From positions 1 through 64,000 of the forward strand of contig JADGDO010000008.1 in assembly GCA_016744855.1 (NCBI GenBank): a stretch of DNA of 64,000 bases. Direction: 5' to 3'. The notes under the pieces were generated by a model. That model was not told the DNA's origin, searched no databases, and saw nothing but the letters and a program-made list of their open reading frames with translations. A program made the translations under genes and the position numbers. The DNA comes from Candidatus Fermentibacteraceae bacterium (lineage in GTDB: Bacteria > Fermentibacterota > Fermentibacteria > Fermentibacterales > JCC-6). Below, one piece after another: positions 34,433 to 43,447 of this stretch. How positions within the stretch are numbered: the stretch's first letter is position 1; each line of letters opens with the position of its first letter.

Positions 34433-35299
34433 TTGAGGATTGCAGATATATACAAAAGAGAAAAGCCGGTTCTTTCGCTGGAAGTATTTCCTCCGAAACC
34501 GGGTTACAGTTTGAAAACTGTATTTCGTACACTGGATGGCCTAAAAGATCTAAATCCATCATTTGTTAGCGTAACCTACGCCTCACAGGGCGAGTCCACA
34601 GACAGAACAGTTCAGATTGCCTCAAGGGTAAGAGATGAATACAGCTGTGAATCCCTAGCACACTTGACCTGTATCGGCCACTCAAAGGATGAGGTAACCC
34701 AAGTACTCGACAATTTAGAGACTCAGGGAATCGTGAACATTCTCGCCCTGCGAGGAGATATTCCAGAGGAATTTGTCCACAGGAAAAGAGACTATCACTT
34801 CGCGAGTGAACTGATAAAGGAAATTGCAGCCAGGGAGAATTTCTGTGTAGGTGCCGCGGCATATCCAGAAGGGCACATAGAGTCAAAGCGAATAAGCCAC
34901 GACCTGGACAACCTAAAAAGCAAGGTGGACGCCGGAGCTGAGTTTCTGATTACACAGCTGTTCTTTGACAATAGAATATTCTATGACTTCATGGAAAGAG
35001 CACACCTAAGAAATATTAAAGTACCTCTTGTTCCAGGAATTATGCCAATTCTGAATTACAAACAGATTAAGCGAATACTGATGATGTGCGAAGTTTCTAT
35101 TCCTGCAAAACTGTTAAGCATGTTCGACAAGTATTCTCATGATCCGGGAGACCTCGCCAAAGCAGGGGTTGAGTATGCAATTGAGCAGATTCAGGATCTT
35201 GTAGAAGAGGGTGTAGAGGGCATTCACCTCTATACTATGAACAGAGTCAATCAAGTACGGGAGATAGTTTTTCGCTCCAATCTCAGGGAACAGCAGTGA
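34433..35299 (+). CDS. metF: Methylenetetrahydrofolate reductase
   Basis: A 288-residue TIM-barrel flavoprotein. The N-terminal LSLEVFPPKPG, FVSVTYASQG, HLTCIGHSKDEV, ALRGDIPEE, GAAAYPEGHIES, ITQLFFDNRIFYDF and VPGIMPILN motifs are those of MetF. It reduces 5,10-methylene-THF to 5-methyl-THF, the methyl donor for MetH encoded downstream. The start is a TTG at 34433 after AAAGG; no in-frame ATG gives the conserved N-terminus. Its stop overlaps the next gene's ATG, so metF, the activation-domain gene and metH form one operon. Confidence 0.95.
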   Translation: MRIADIYKREKPVLSLEVFPPKPGYSLKTVFRTLDGLKDLNPSFVSVTYASQGESTDRTVQIASRVRDEYSCESLAHLTCIGHSKDEVTQVLDNLETQGIVNILALRGDIPEEFVHRKRDYHFASELIKEIAARENFCVGAAAYPEGHIESKRISHDLDNLKSKVDAGAEFLITQLFFDNRIFYDFMERAHLRNIKVPLVPGIMPILNYKQIKRILMMCEVSIPAKLLSMFDKYSHDPGDLAKAGVEYAIEQIQDLVEEGVEGIHLYTMNRVNQVREIVFRSNLREQQ

Positions 35300-35844
35300 A
35301 GAGATTAATTCTGCCTGTTACCATCGTACAGCCGACTATGAAGCAGGTTCTGTGGCGATCCGGGTGTCCTCCCCACGAAGCTGGGGATGAAGTAAACCAA
35401 AGTGCTGCAAAAGCTCTTCTTCTTCTTGATGAACTTTCGTCCGGAGCAGTATACTCTGCAGTTCTTTTCGAGGCAGGTGAGCACCCTGATTATCTCAAAA
35501 ACCTCTGGCCGGATAAACCCGTTTCGGTCTCTGTAACTTCCCTGGGAAATAAGGTAGACAGTTTGCTTGAGGGTCCACCAGGGCTTGATCACTTCATGCT
35601 AAATTCTGCAGCTTCTGTTGCTGTTGAGTCCCTTATGAAAGCTCTTCAGTGGGCAATAGCGGAAGAACTGAACATGATTCCAACAAAGAGAGTTGCTCCG
35701 GGGTATGGTGACTTTGCCATAAGTACCCAGAAAAACATAATTGAGTTGTTCCCCGATTCAGGGGTAACATGCAACGAAAGCTATATGCTGACACCCGTAA
35801 AAAGTATGACTGGAGTAACCGGATGGATTCCGCAAAACAACTGA
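35296..35844 (+). CDS. Stand-alone methionine synthase activation domain
   Basis: A 182-residue protein resembling the C-terminal reactivation domain of MetH, which binds AdoMet and remethylates oxidised cobalamin. It has GCPPHEAGDEVNQ, ALQWAIAEELNMI, and the RVAPGYGDFAISTQKNI stretch (the family's RxxPGYxxxP-type AdoMet-binding motif). The MetH encoded next lacks this domain, so the two proteins probably work in trans. It overlaps metF by ATGA-type coupling and metH by 22 bases. Confidence 0.88.
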   Translation: MKRLILPVTIVQPTMKQVLWRSGCPPHEAGDEVNQSAAKALLLLDELSSGAVYSAVLFEAGEHPDYLKNLWPDKPVSVSVTSLGNKVDSLLEGPPGLDHFMLNSAASVAVESLMKALQWAIAEELNMIPTKRVAPGYGDFAISTQKNIIELFPDSGVTCNESYMLTPVKSMTGVTGWIPQNN

Positions 35845-38147
35845 GAAGCCTGCTTGCCGAAAGAATAGTTTTCCTCGATGGTGCCATGGGTACAATGCTT
35901 ATGAACCGGGGAATGCCAGCCGGTGTATCTACTGAAATCTGGGCTTCTGAACATCCCGAAGACCTTGCCTCTGTTCACCGATCATACATAGAAGCGGGAA
36001 GCGATATCATACTCGCCTGCACCTTTGGTGGAAGTCAAATAAAACTTGGCTCAAGAACTGCCGAAGTAAACCGTTCTCTTGCCCAAACTGCAATTGCGGC
36101 AGCAAACGAGAATGCTATTGTTTCAGCAAGCATAGGGCCATGCGGCGAGTTAATCCGACCGGTTGGAGACGCTGATTGGATGGACGTTTACAACAGTTTT
36201 CTAGTTCAGACAAAAGCACTTGCCGAAGCTGGAATCAATGTATTCTTTCTTGAAACATTCACAGATCCCCGAGAGTTGAAAGCTGCAATTCTTGCAACAA
36301 GAGACGCAAGTCCTGACGGATTTATCAGTGCTCATTTAACATTTGCTGATAATGGTCGAAGTGGAGCAGGAACATCACCCACAGCCCTCGCTCTTCTGGG
36401 TAATCAACTTGCAGTTGATGCTGTTGGTGCAAATTGCTCAACAGGACCGGAAGGTTTACTACCAGTAATAAGTGAAATGGCAAGATTTTCAGAGAGATTT
36501 ATTACGGTCGAGCCCAATGCGGGTCTACCGGATGCTTCGGGCAATTACAACATGTTCTCTGATCAGTTTGCAGCGGCGACAGAGGAAATGGCATGGGCAG
36601 GGGCTTCCATTATCGGAGGTTGCTGTGGAACCACTCCGGAGCATATTACCGCTCTGAGACGAACAATCGGCATGAGATCACCGGAGAAACCCACAAGAGA
36701 AAAACTTTCAGCGTTCACCTCAGTAGATTCAATTGCGCCTATAGGGGGAGCCATGCTGATGGTTGGTGAGTCTGTTAACCCAACCGGAAGAAAAGAACTG
36801 AAGAAAGCGATTCGCAAAGGTGATTCAGACTATGTGATTTCAATGGCCAGACAACAGGAGAAAGCAGATCTTCTTGATATAAACCTGGGCCTGGAAAGAC
36901 TGGTCCCAGACGGTCTTCTATCGCGATCATTCTCCGGTCTCTGTACAGGCGCTCCTCTCTCTGTTGATCTTTCATCTCCGGAGAATATCGAAGCAGCTTT
37001 TTGCCAGATTGGCGGTATCGCTCTTCTAAATTCCCTCATGGCAACCGAAAGCCACATATCCGAGCGAATCGGCACCCTACTTCGTCATGGAGGTTACACA
37101 GTTCTGCTTCCAATAGATGAAAATGGTCTCGCTGAAACACCAGAAGAGAGACTTGCTGTTGTTAAAAAAGGAATTGCTATTCTGGAAAGACATGGATTTC
37201 CTGCCAATCGTGTTTTTGCAGACCCCATTGTAAAGGCTTTAGCAACCGGTGCAGACCCAAAGACGACCCTGGAAACACTGAAATTGTTTAAAAGAGAGGG
37301 AATCCTGACAATTGCGGGAGTCTCCAATGTTTCTCACGGCCTTCCTCACAGAGGAGGAATTAATGCAGCCTTTCTCGCAAACTTATCGGTGGACGGACTT
37401 GATGCCGGCATAGTAAATGTCCTTGATCCAGTAACATCCACTATAACAGGGGGAGCTGCTGCTCTTTGCGGTAGAGTAGATCCAGCGGACATTGAGATTC
37501 CGGATTATGAGCAGACAGAGACTCCCGGTAATGAAGTACTTCTTAGGAAAACCCTTCTTAAGGGTGATGCCGCAGGCGCAAAGCTGGCAGCTATCAACCT
37601 TCTCGACTCCGGATTTGAGGCCTCATATATAGTTAATGAATGTCTAGCACCCGCCATGGATAAACTTGGAAATCTTTATTCAAGAAAAAAACTGTTCCTG
37701 CCCCACTTGATAGCTGGAGCCGAGGCAGCAAAATCCCTGATGGAAATTCTTAAGCCGCACATGAAATCAACAGAAGAAGAGACGAAGGGAACCATCGTTC
37801 TAGCTACAGTAAGAGGAGACATTCACGATATCGGGAAAAACCTTGTTTCCCTCTTCCTCTCAAATGCAGGTTTCAAGGTTATTGATCTTGGTAAAGACAT
37901 CTCTTCAGAAGACATAGTAAAAGCTGTGAAAACAAACAAAGCTGATGCTGTTGCTCTCTCAGCACTAATGAGCACGACCGCTTCAAGAATGGAAGAGGTT
38001 ATTCGTCTTTTGAAAGAAGATGAAATTGAAATTCCTGTACTTATTGGTGGCGCAGTAGTAACCGGAGAATTCGCTACTCAGATCGGGGCATTCTATGCAA
38101 AAGACGCCTATTCCGCTGTTGAATCTGCAGGAGAAATGTTGAAGTAG
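35823..38147 (+). CDS. metH: Cobalamin-dependent methionine synthase lacking the activation domain
   Basis: The protein is 774 residues if started at ATG 35823, chosen because GGAG precedes it at good spacing; an in-frame ATG at 35769 would add 18 residues unlike the family. Domain order: homocysteine-binding barrel (FLDGAMGTMLMNRG, with zinc cysteines in GANCSTGP and GGCCGTTP), pterin-binding barrel (MLMVGESVNPTGRKEL; LDINLGLE), cobalamin cap, and cobalamin-binding domain with DIHDIGKN carrying the axial His. It ends after the B12 domain, so the reactivation domain is supplied by the upstream gene. It methylates homocysteine to methionine. Confidence 0.95.
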   Translation: MDSAKQLRSLLAERIVFLDGAMGTMLMNRGMPAGVSTEIWASEHPEDLASVHRSYIEAGSDIILACTFGGSQIKLGSRTAEVNRSLAQTAIAAANENAIVSASIGPCGELIRPVGDADWMDVYNSFLVQTKALAEAGINVFFLETFTDPRELKAAILATRDASPDGFISAHLTFADNGRSGAGTSPTALALLGNQLAVDAVGANCSTGPEGLLPVISEMARFSERFITVEPNAGLPDASGNYNMFSDQFAAATEEMAWAGASIIGGCCGTTPEHITALRRTIGMRSPEKPTREKLSAFTSVDSIAPIGGAMLMVGESVNPTGRKELKKAIRKGDSDYVISMARQQEKADLLDINLGLERLVPDGLLSRSFSGLCTGAPLSVDLSSPENIEAAFCQIGGIALLNSLMATESHISERIGTLLRHGGYTVLLPIDENGLAETPEERLAVVKKGIAILERHGFPANRVFADPIVKALATGADPKTTLETLKLFKREGILTIAGVSNVSHGLPHRGGINAAFLANLSVDGLDAGIVNVLDPVTSTITGGAAALCGRVDPADIEIPDYEQTETPGNEVLLRKTLLKGDAAGAKLAAINLLDSGFEASYIVNECLAPAMDKLGNLYSRKKLFLPHLIAGAEAAKSLMEILKPHMKSTEEETKGTIVLATVRGDIHDIGKNLVSLFLSNAGFKVIDLGKDISSEDIVKAVKTNKADAVALSALMSTTASRMEEVIRLLKEDEIEIPVLIGGAVVTGEFATQIGAFYAKDAYSAVESAGEMLK

Positions 38148-38464
38148 TAATCTCACAGGGTTTTGCACAGTTTCCCGAAAATTCTTTATTCCATCCATGT
38201 CCAATAAAAGGCCATTACTCTTTATCTAAATTTCCAACTATCCATGTTGGCAAATCTATTAAGCTGCTGTGCAACACTTTAGAAATATTTGTATACGGAT
38301 TAAAATTGACTTGTTAAGAGCAGAACAGGGCCCAAAGACTAGTGTGCATAATTATGTGCAAAACTTCTATTTCACTGTCAGACATTAATAAGCATTTGAC
38401 AAAGACCTTCCGTTTTTTACAGAATCCACTATGAAAGCATTTCCTCAACAGAAAGGAAGAACTT
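38148..38464 (+). other. Intergenic region, 317 bases
   Basis: AT-rich spacer between metH and the esterase gene. I see no coding frame, no strong terminator and no known RNA. A TTGACA at 38396-38401 could be a -35 box for the downstream gene, but the -10 (TACAGA) is poor. Confidence 0.5.
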
Positions 38465-39523
38465 ATGATATTTCTAGCAATGATTGCCCTGCTCGGGGCT
38501 CCGGATCCAATGGACATTCACGCAGGAGATTTTCTTGACCTGAGCCCCAGAGAATTTCTGGTTTCAGCAGCAGAGGCATACGGAAATGGAGAATGGTACC
38601 AGGCTGCAACTGAATATCTGAATGCACTTGAAATTGACCCTTCAAATTCAAATTCGATGTTCAATCTTGCTTGCTGTTATGGTCTCATGGGTGAAGATGA
38701 GCTGGCATCCAGATACCTGAGAAGAGCCTACGCTGCCGGTTTCACCGATCTAGAGCACATTAACTGGGATCCGGACTTTGATTCAGTCCGAGATATGCCT
38801 GTTTTTTCAGCTCTTCTTGACAGTCTGAATACTGCTGCAACAGAAGAAAACCACAGACTGGGTGAGCTTCACTGGTTTGATGCAGTAGAGTCCTTCTACT
38901 ACCGTGTTCGATTTCCCGAAGGGTTCAATCCACCGACTGAAGTACCGCTGGTCATCGGCTTGCACGGTCTTGGCAGTTCACCTGACAACTTCATGAGAAT
39001 CTGGGAATCGATAGACGAACCAAATTTCATCTTTGTAGTACCACAAGCACCATACCCTATCGGTGAAGATGCCTTCTCATGGTACAGGGGTAACGGTGGT
39101 ACTGAAGAGTGGGGACACAGTCTTCTTCTCGCAGGAAATTATGTGCTCAAATTGACAGAACACCTGCAGAATGAATATCCTGTGAGCGACATTTACCTGT
39201 TCGGTTTCTCGCAGGGTGCATGCCTTTCTCTTTACACTGGAATCAAAAACCCAGAAATCTTTAACAGTATTATTGCAGCCTCCGGTTGGTTGGAAGAAGA
39301 TCTCATCTCCGCAAATCAACTGCACAGTCCAACCGATATGAGAATTGAGTTGATACATTCACCTGAGGACCGCGGTGTACCTTTTGAAGATGCCCAAAGA
39401 GCAGTTTCAGTTCTCTCTCTTGCCGGATGGAATGCAAATCTTCATGTGATTACAGGTGGTCACCTTGTCGACATGGAAGCACTGAATCTGATTCTAACCG
39501 ATCTTGGCATTGCAGGAAACTAG
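38465..39523 (+). CDS. TPR domain fused to alpha/beta-hydrolase esterase
   Basis: A 352-residue protein with a short N-terminal hydrophobic stretch (MIFLAMIALLGA), two TPR-like repeats at about residues 25-110 (YGNGEWYQAATEYLNALEID, FNLACCYGLMGEDELASRYL) and a phospholipase/carboxylesterase-type hydrolase domain. The nucleophile lies in GFSQGACLS, the oxyanion region in VIGLHGLGSSPDN, and the likely catalytic His in TGGHLVD with Asp in SPEDRGVP. Substrate unknown; likely exported. It is monocistronic and followed by a strong terminator. Confidence 0.82.
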   Translation: MIFLAMIALLGAPDPMDIHAGDFLDLSPREFLVSAAEAYGNGEWYQAATEYLNALEIDPSNSNSMFNLACCYGLMGEDELASRYLRRAYAAGFTDLEHINWDPDFDSVRDMPVFSALLDSLNTAATEENHRLGELHWFDAVESFYYRVRFPEGFNPPTEVPLVIGLHGLGSSPDNFMRIWESIDEPNFIFVVPQAPYPIGEDAFSWYRGNGGTEEWGHSLLLAGNYVLKLTEHLQNEYPVSDIYLFGFSQGACLSLYTGIKNPEIFNSIIAASGWLEEDLISANQLHSPTDMRIELIHSPEDRGVPFEDAQRAVSVLSLAGWNANLHVITGGHLVDMEALNLILTDLGIAGN

Positions 39524-39534
39524 AAAAGAATACA

Positions 39535-39576
39535 AGAAAGCCCCGGAGAGAAGAAACTCTCCGGGGCTTTCTTTAT
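39535..39576. terminator. Bidirectional rho-independent terminator
   Basis: AAGAAAGCCCCGGAGAG, loop AAGAAA, CTCTCCGGGGCTTTCTT: a 17-bp stem with A and T flanks, placed between convergent genes. Confidence 0.93.
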
Positions 39577-39585
39577 AAAATCCTG

Positions 39586-39858
39586 CTACTTAACTATATA
39601 CTGGTTGTTCACGTTCTCCAACCAAACTCCGATTCCACCAGCAGCAATAGCTCCGATAACTCCAACAATCAAAGCTATTCCAAGACCGATAAGAGCCCAG
39701 ATAAGTATAGCCTTACTGTAATTCTGAAGGTTTACATTCATTGACCCTGAAAATGCAAATACAAGAAGAAGTATAAGATTAACGAAAGGGATCATAAGAG
39801 CAAGTTGAACCAGGAAAAATCCTCCGGTTGAAAAGGGAGCGTTTCTGTCTTCGGCCAT
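39586..39858 (-). CDS. Small two-helix membrane protein
   Basis: A 90-residue protein with two hydrophobic helices (FFLVQLALMIPFVNLILLLV and ILIWALIGLGIALIVGVIGA) and a polar N-terminus MAEDRNAPFS. The family is not recognised. It is the last gene of a three-gene operon after the NfeD-like and SPFH genes and may be a partner of that membrane-microdomain complex; this is inference from position. Confidence 0.7.
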   Translation of the reverse strand: MAEDRNAPFSTGGFFLVQLALMIPFVNLILLLVFAFSGSMNVNLQNYSKAILIWALIGLGIALIVGVIGAIAAGGIGVWLENVNNQYIVK

Positions 39859-39878
39859 TTGTAAATCCTCCGTTTGCT

Positions 39879-40787
39879 TTAACTGTTTTTCATAACTTTT
39901 GTAAGACTGGCAACTGTTCCGCTGATGTCAGCGATATCTGTCGGAATAATCATTGTGTTGTTTACTTTGGCAAGTTTACCAAATTCCCCTATCCACTGTT
40001 CAGCAACACGAAGAGAAACAGCATCTTCTCCGCCGGGCTGTTGGATGGCTGAGGCTATTTCACGGATACCCAGAGCAGTTGCCTTAGCTACGCGTTCAAT
40101 TTCCAGGGCTCGGCCCTCAGCTTCATTGATCCGCTTCATCTTTTCACCCTCAGACATGGAAATCATCTCCTGGCGTCCACCCTCTGCACGGTTAATTTTT
40201 GACTGGCGCTCTCCTTCAGAGTGAGCAATCTCAGCGCGCTTCTCGCGCTCGGCACGCATCTGCTTCTCCATAGCTTCCTGAACCGATTGGGGAGGAGTAA
40301 TGTTTTTGATCTCGTAGCGAGTTACTTTTATTCCCCAGGGGTCGGATGCCATGTCTACAGCATCCACAACATTGGCATTAACAGATTCACGCTCAATAAA
40401 GGTCTTATCCAGCTCCAGTTTACCTATCTCACTTCTCATTGTTGTCATCGCAAGCTGGGTAGTTGCAAACTGAAAATTGCGGATTCCATACGCAGCTTTT
40501 ACCGGGTCCATTACTTTCAGATAGAGAATTCCATCTACTTCAACCGATACATTGTCTGCTGTTATACAAACCTGAGGTGGAACATCGATAGCAATTTCCT
40601 TTAAGCTGAGTTTGTACCTCACCTTGTCTATAAAAGGAACAAGAATGTGAAACCCGGCTTCAAGGGTATTAGAATACTTACCAAGACGTTCAACAATGAA
40701 AGCAGATTTCTGTGGAACTATCTTTGCGGTTTTAAACAGTGTGATAATAATCATCACAATAATTACAAATGGCACAAAAAACTCCAT
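39879..40787 (-). CDS. SPFH/stomatin-like protein (QmcA type)
   Basis: A 302-residue paraslipin with an N-terminal membrane helix (FFVPFVIIVMIIITLF), the SPFH domain (AFIVERLGKYSNTLEAGFH, VPFIDKVRYKLSLKE, ADNVSVEVDGILYLKV) and a Glu/Ala/Arg-rich coiled coil near residues 190-250 (AEREKRAEIAHSEGERQ). These proteins oligomerise in the membrane and form microdomains, often with an NfeD partner, which is encoded just upstream. Good spacing and a GGAGGATT ribosome site nearby support one operon. Confidence 0.93.
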   Translation of the reverse strand: MEFFVPFVIIVMIIITLFKTAKIVPQKSAFIVERLGKYSNTLEAGFHILVPFIDKVRYKLSLKEIAIDVPPQVCITADNVSVEVDGILYLKVMDPVKAAYGIRNFQFATTQLAMTTMRSEIGKLELDKTFIERESVNANVVDAVDMASDPWGIKVTRYEIKNITPPQSVQEAMEKQMRAEREKRAEIAHSEGERQSKINRAEGGRQEMISMSEGEKMKRINEAEGRALEIERVAKATALGIREIASAIQQPGGEDAVSLRVAEQWIGEFGKLAKVNNTMIIPTDIADISGTVASLTKVMKNS

Positions 40788-40801
40788 CTCAACCCTTCCC
40801 T

Positions 40802-41263
40802 TCAGTTAACAGGTTCTACAATAAGTGTAATGTTTCGTTTTCCAGTGATTCGAACTGAACTTCCCGCAGGAATAGTCACAGAACTGTCTGCTCTCCAATC
40901 CGTTCCCTCAAAAAAAACTTTACCTTCAATAGAACCGGGATAAATCTCTCTGGTAACTCTTGCAAGTTTCCCGGCATATTCATCATCCTTTTCCTCTGTG
41001 CTGTCCCCTTTAAAAAACCGACTCGCGTATTTTCTAAGACCGAAGAGTAGAACAAGAGAGGAAACGCCGAAAACAGTTACCTGACCTACCATTCCTGGAA
41101 GAATACCTGCCCATGTTAGAAGAGAAGTCAGGATCGCTCCAGCCCCGAAGAAAACAAGAATGACTCCGGGAACTGCAAATTCAAGAAAAATTAACACCAC
41201 TCCACAACTGAACCACAGCAATTCCGGGCTTAGCCAGTCGAACATAGTCCCCCCTATTTTCAC
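40802..41263 (-). CDS. NfeD-like membrane protein
   Basis: A 153-residue protein of the short NfeD1b type: three TM helices in the first 90 residues (LLWFSCGVVLIFLEFAVPGV and following) and a C-terminal OB-fold (GKLARVTREIYPGSIEGKV, GTDWRADSSVTIPAGSSVRI). NfeD proteins pair with SPFH proteins, encoded 14 bases downstream here. The ATG at 41263 is preceded by GGGGGG. Confidence 0.92.
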   Translation of the reverse strand: MKIGGTMFDWLSPELLWFSCGVVLIFLEFAVPGVILVFFGAGAILTSLLTWAGILPGMVGQVTVFGVSSLVLLFGLRKYASRFFKGDSTEEKDDEYAGKLARVTREIYPGSIEGKVFFEGTDWRADSSVTIPAGSSVRITGKRNITLIVEPVN

Positions 41264-41375
41264 GTGAATAGTTCAGGAATACAATAACAACATTGAAAAC
41301 AGAACACAATTTGCAGCCTTTCTTTTGAAGCCCGCTCCTTGAATACTAGGAACTTCGAAAGAAAGAGGGGGGATT

Positions 41376-43436
41376 ATGCTGTTATTATGTATTCTGGCAG
41401 CTTTGCGCGTTTCCGCAGGATTGCATGGCGACCAGCAGGTTAATACTGATTTATCCGGATCTGTTCTGCTCCTTGAAAACAGAATTGTTTCAAACGAACC
41501 GGGCTCTGGCCGGAATGTTCTATCCATGGGTGAGTATCTCTTCTGGAAGGAATGTTCCCAGGGTTTACCTCAGCGAATAATGTCGCAGACAGAAGGTGAA
41601 ATTTATTCCCGTGAATTCTTCAGCGGACCGTTTTCCATTGGAAATAATCTCATGGTTTCAATTCCTGAAGAAATATTGATTCTAGACAAGAGCGGAACCT
41701 CTTTGTGCTCTTACTTCACGGGAGAATACCCGGGAAGTCTCTGCTCTGATGGAGAAATTATATGGTTTGTCTCTTCCAGAGATGGCGTTCTGAAATTCCT
41801 AGCCACAGACAGTGGCCTTATTCAATCTCTTCCTCTTCCTTTCTGCCCTTCTACAGTTCAGTTCAGAAATGATCTTCTTCTGATAGGAAATGCAGATGGT
41901 GGATACTCTGTCTGCTCCAGAACGGGCACAGAAATCTGGCAGATCCCAGACGGAACCTCCGGCCATTTTATAGATGATTCAACCATTATTTTCATAAGAA
42001 ACATAGAGACTGAAGGGTGTGAAATCCTTTCAAGAGAAACTGTTTCCTTTGATGTAAGAACCGGCAAAGAAACTATTAGCCAGATATCTGAATCACCAAG
42101 TGAACCAGTGAACAGGGCTGTGACAGATGATCCGGCAGCTCATTTCGACGTACCCTACATGCATCAGAAGTGGGACACACCAGACTGGTTCAACGGCAGT
42201 TGGAGCTGTGGGCCGACATCCTGCATGATGGCTGTACAGTACTACAATCGTCTTACTCCTGATTCAATCTGGTGCAGCTATCCTGATGGTCACTGGAGCG
42301 AATGGGGAAACTACATTCCTTCCGAATACACATTTCTTGGAGAGACCTATGATATCCTGGGCATATCACCTAGCAGTGTCTGGGTACCCGGTGCTCACGG
42401 ATATATTTGCAGAGATGCAGGAGGAGCATACTGGTCCTATATGGCAATATGGATGCAGCAGCATGGCCTTGATTCATCATGGCTAGGCACAACATGGGGT
42501 GCATGCACCAGTGAACTCAACAACTCATGGCCTGTAGTGGCATCAACACAAAGTATCTATACAGGTGGGCATATTCTTCTTTTCAACGGCTACTACGATA
42601 ACCACTCTGTGGTAAGCAACGACTCCTACGGCAATCAGAACGTGTCAGGCTGGGGTACACTTCCCAATGGGAAAGATGTTGTTTACGACTGGCCGGGATA
42701 CAACAATGGCAATGTTCAGCTGGTGATCTCTCAGTTGTTTTCAGCCCGTTCTGAAGTTCTGTCAGAAGCGGGAACCCTGATAGACGACCGTTCTCTGGGC
42801 TACAGAAAACTTGGGCCATGCCAGTTCTGGCACGAGCAGGAAACCGGTTACGACGGTTATTCCTGGTGGACCTATTCCACAGCTGCATCGCCAGACACTT
42901 GCCTTGTGGAATGGATTCCTGATCTTCCTTCTCAGAACCTGTATCAGATAGAGACATACATTCCATCGTCACACTCAACTGCAACCGGTATTTACCACGT
43001 CTATACAACTTCGGGGTGGGAAACCGCCACAGTAAATCAGAGCAACTACAGCAACCAGTGGGCTTCTGTCGGGACTTTCTCTCTTGCCCCCTCCACGGCT
43101 TATGTAAGAATGGGTGACTACACAGGAACACAGGGTCAGTACATCTCCTTCGACGCTGTCAGGTTCACTCTGCAGACTTCTGTAGATAATAGCAATTCCT
43201 CATGCACTTCCAGTGGGTTTGGAGTTCTGTTGAACCCGGTTTCCAGCAGTTCGACACTGACTTTCACCCTACCGGACAGTTTTAACGGTGCGGTACAGAT
43301 CTTTGATCTTTCAGGAAGACTTACTCTTGCCTGTCAGGCTTCAATACCAGCCGGATCTCTTTCTCCAGGCATATATCACGCTGTAATAAATATCGGCAAT
43401 GGAAACGAGTCAATTAGATTCACTGTAACCAGATAG
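41376..43436 (+). CDS. Secreted C39-like cysteine peptidase with binding and sorting domains
   Basis: A 686-residue exported protein. Residues 1-230 are a poorly conserved beta-rich part. At about 255-430 is a peptidase C39-like domain with Cys278 in SCGPTSCMM and His399 in GGHILLFNGYY. At 465-605 is a golvesin/XLY-like binding module (QFWHEQETGYDGYSWWTY, TATGIYHVYTTSGW, ISFDAVRFTL). The last 75 residues are a T9SS-type sorting domain (FGVLLNPVSSSSTLTF, IFDLSGRLT, LSPGIYHAVI). It likely cleaves peptides or crosslinks outside the cell. The ATG follows AGAGGGGGG. Confidence 0.85.
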   Translation: MLLLCILAALRVSAGLHGDQQVNTDLSGSVLLLENRIVSNEPGSGRNVLSMGEYLFWKECSQGLPQRIMSQTEGEIYSREFFSGPFSIGNNLMVSIPEEILILDKSGTSLCSYFTGEYPGSLCSDGEIIWFVSSRDGVLKFLATDSGLIQSLPLPFCPSTVQFRNDLLLIGNADGGYSVCSRTGTEIWQIPDGTSGHFIDDSTIIFIRNIETEGCEILSRETVSFDVRTGKETISQISESPSEPVNRAVTDDPAAHFDVPYMHQKWDTPDWFNGSWSCGPTSCMMAVQYYNRLTPDSIWCSYPDGHWSEWGNYIPSEYTFLGETYDILGISPSSVWVPGAHGYICRDAGGAYWSYMAIWMQQHGLDSSWLGTTWGACTSELNNSWPVVASTQSIYTGGHILLFNGYYDNHSVVSNDSYGNQNVSGWGTLPNGKDVVYDWPGYNNGNVQLVISQLFSARSEVLSEAGTLIDDRSLGYRKLGPCQFWHEQETGYDGYSWWTYSTAASPDTCLVEWIPDLPSQNLYQIETYIPSSHSTATGIYHVYTTSGWETATVNQSNYSNQWASVGTFSLAPSTAYVRMGDYTGTQGQYISFDAVRFTLQTSVDNSNSSCTSSGFGVLLNPVSSSSTLTFTLPDSFNGAVQIFDLSGRLTLACQASIPAGSLSPGIYHAVINIGNGNESIRFTVTR

Positions 43437-43447
43437 AAAGGTAGAAC

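Noticed and set aside
38396-38424. Sigma-70 promoter upstream of the esterase gene
   Set aside because: TTGACA is good but the -10 match at the right spacing is poor, so it is mentioned only in the intergenic entry.
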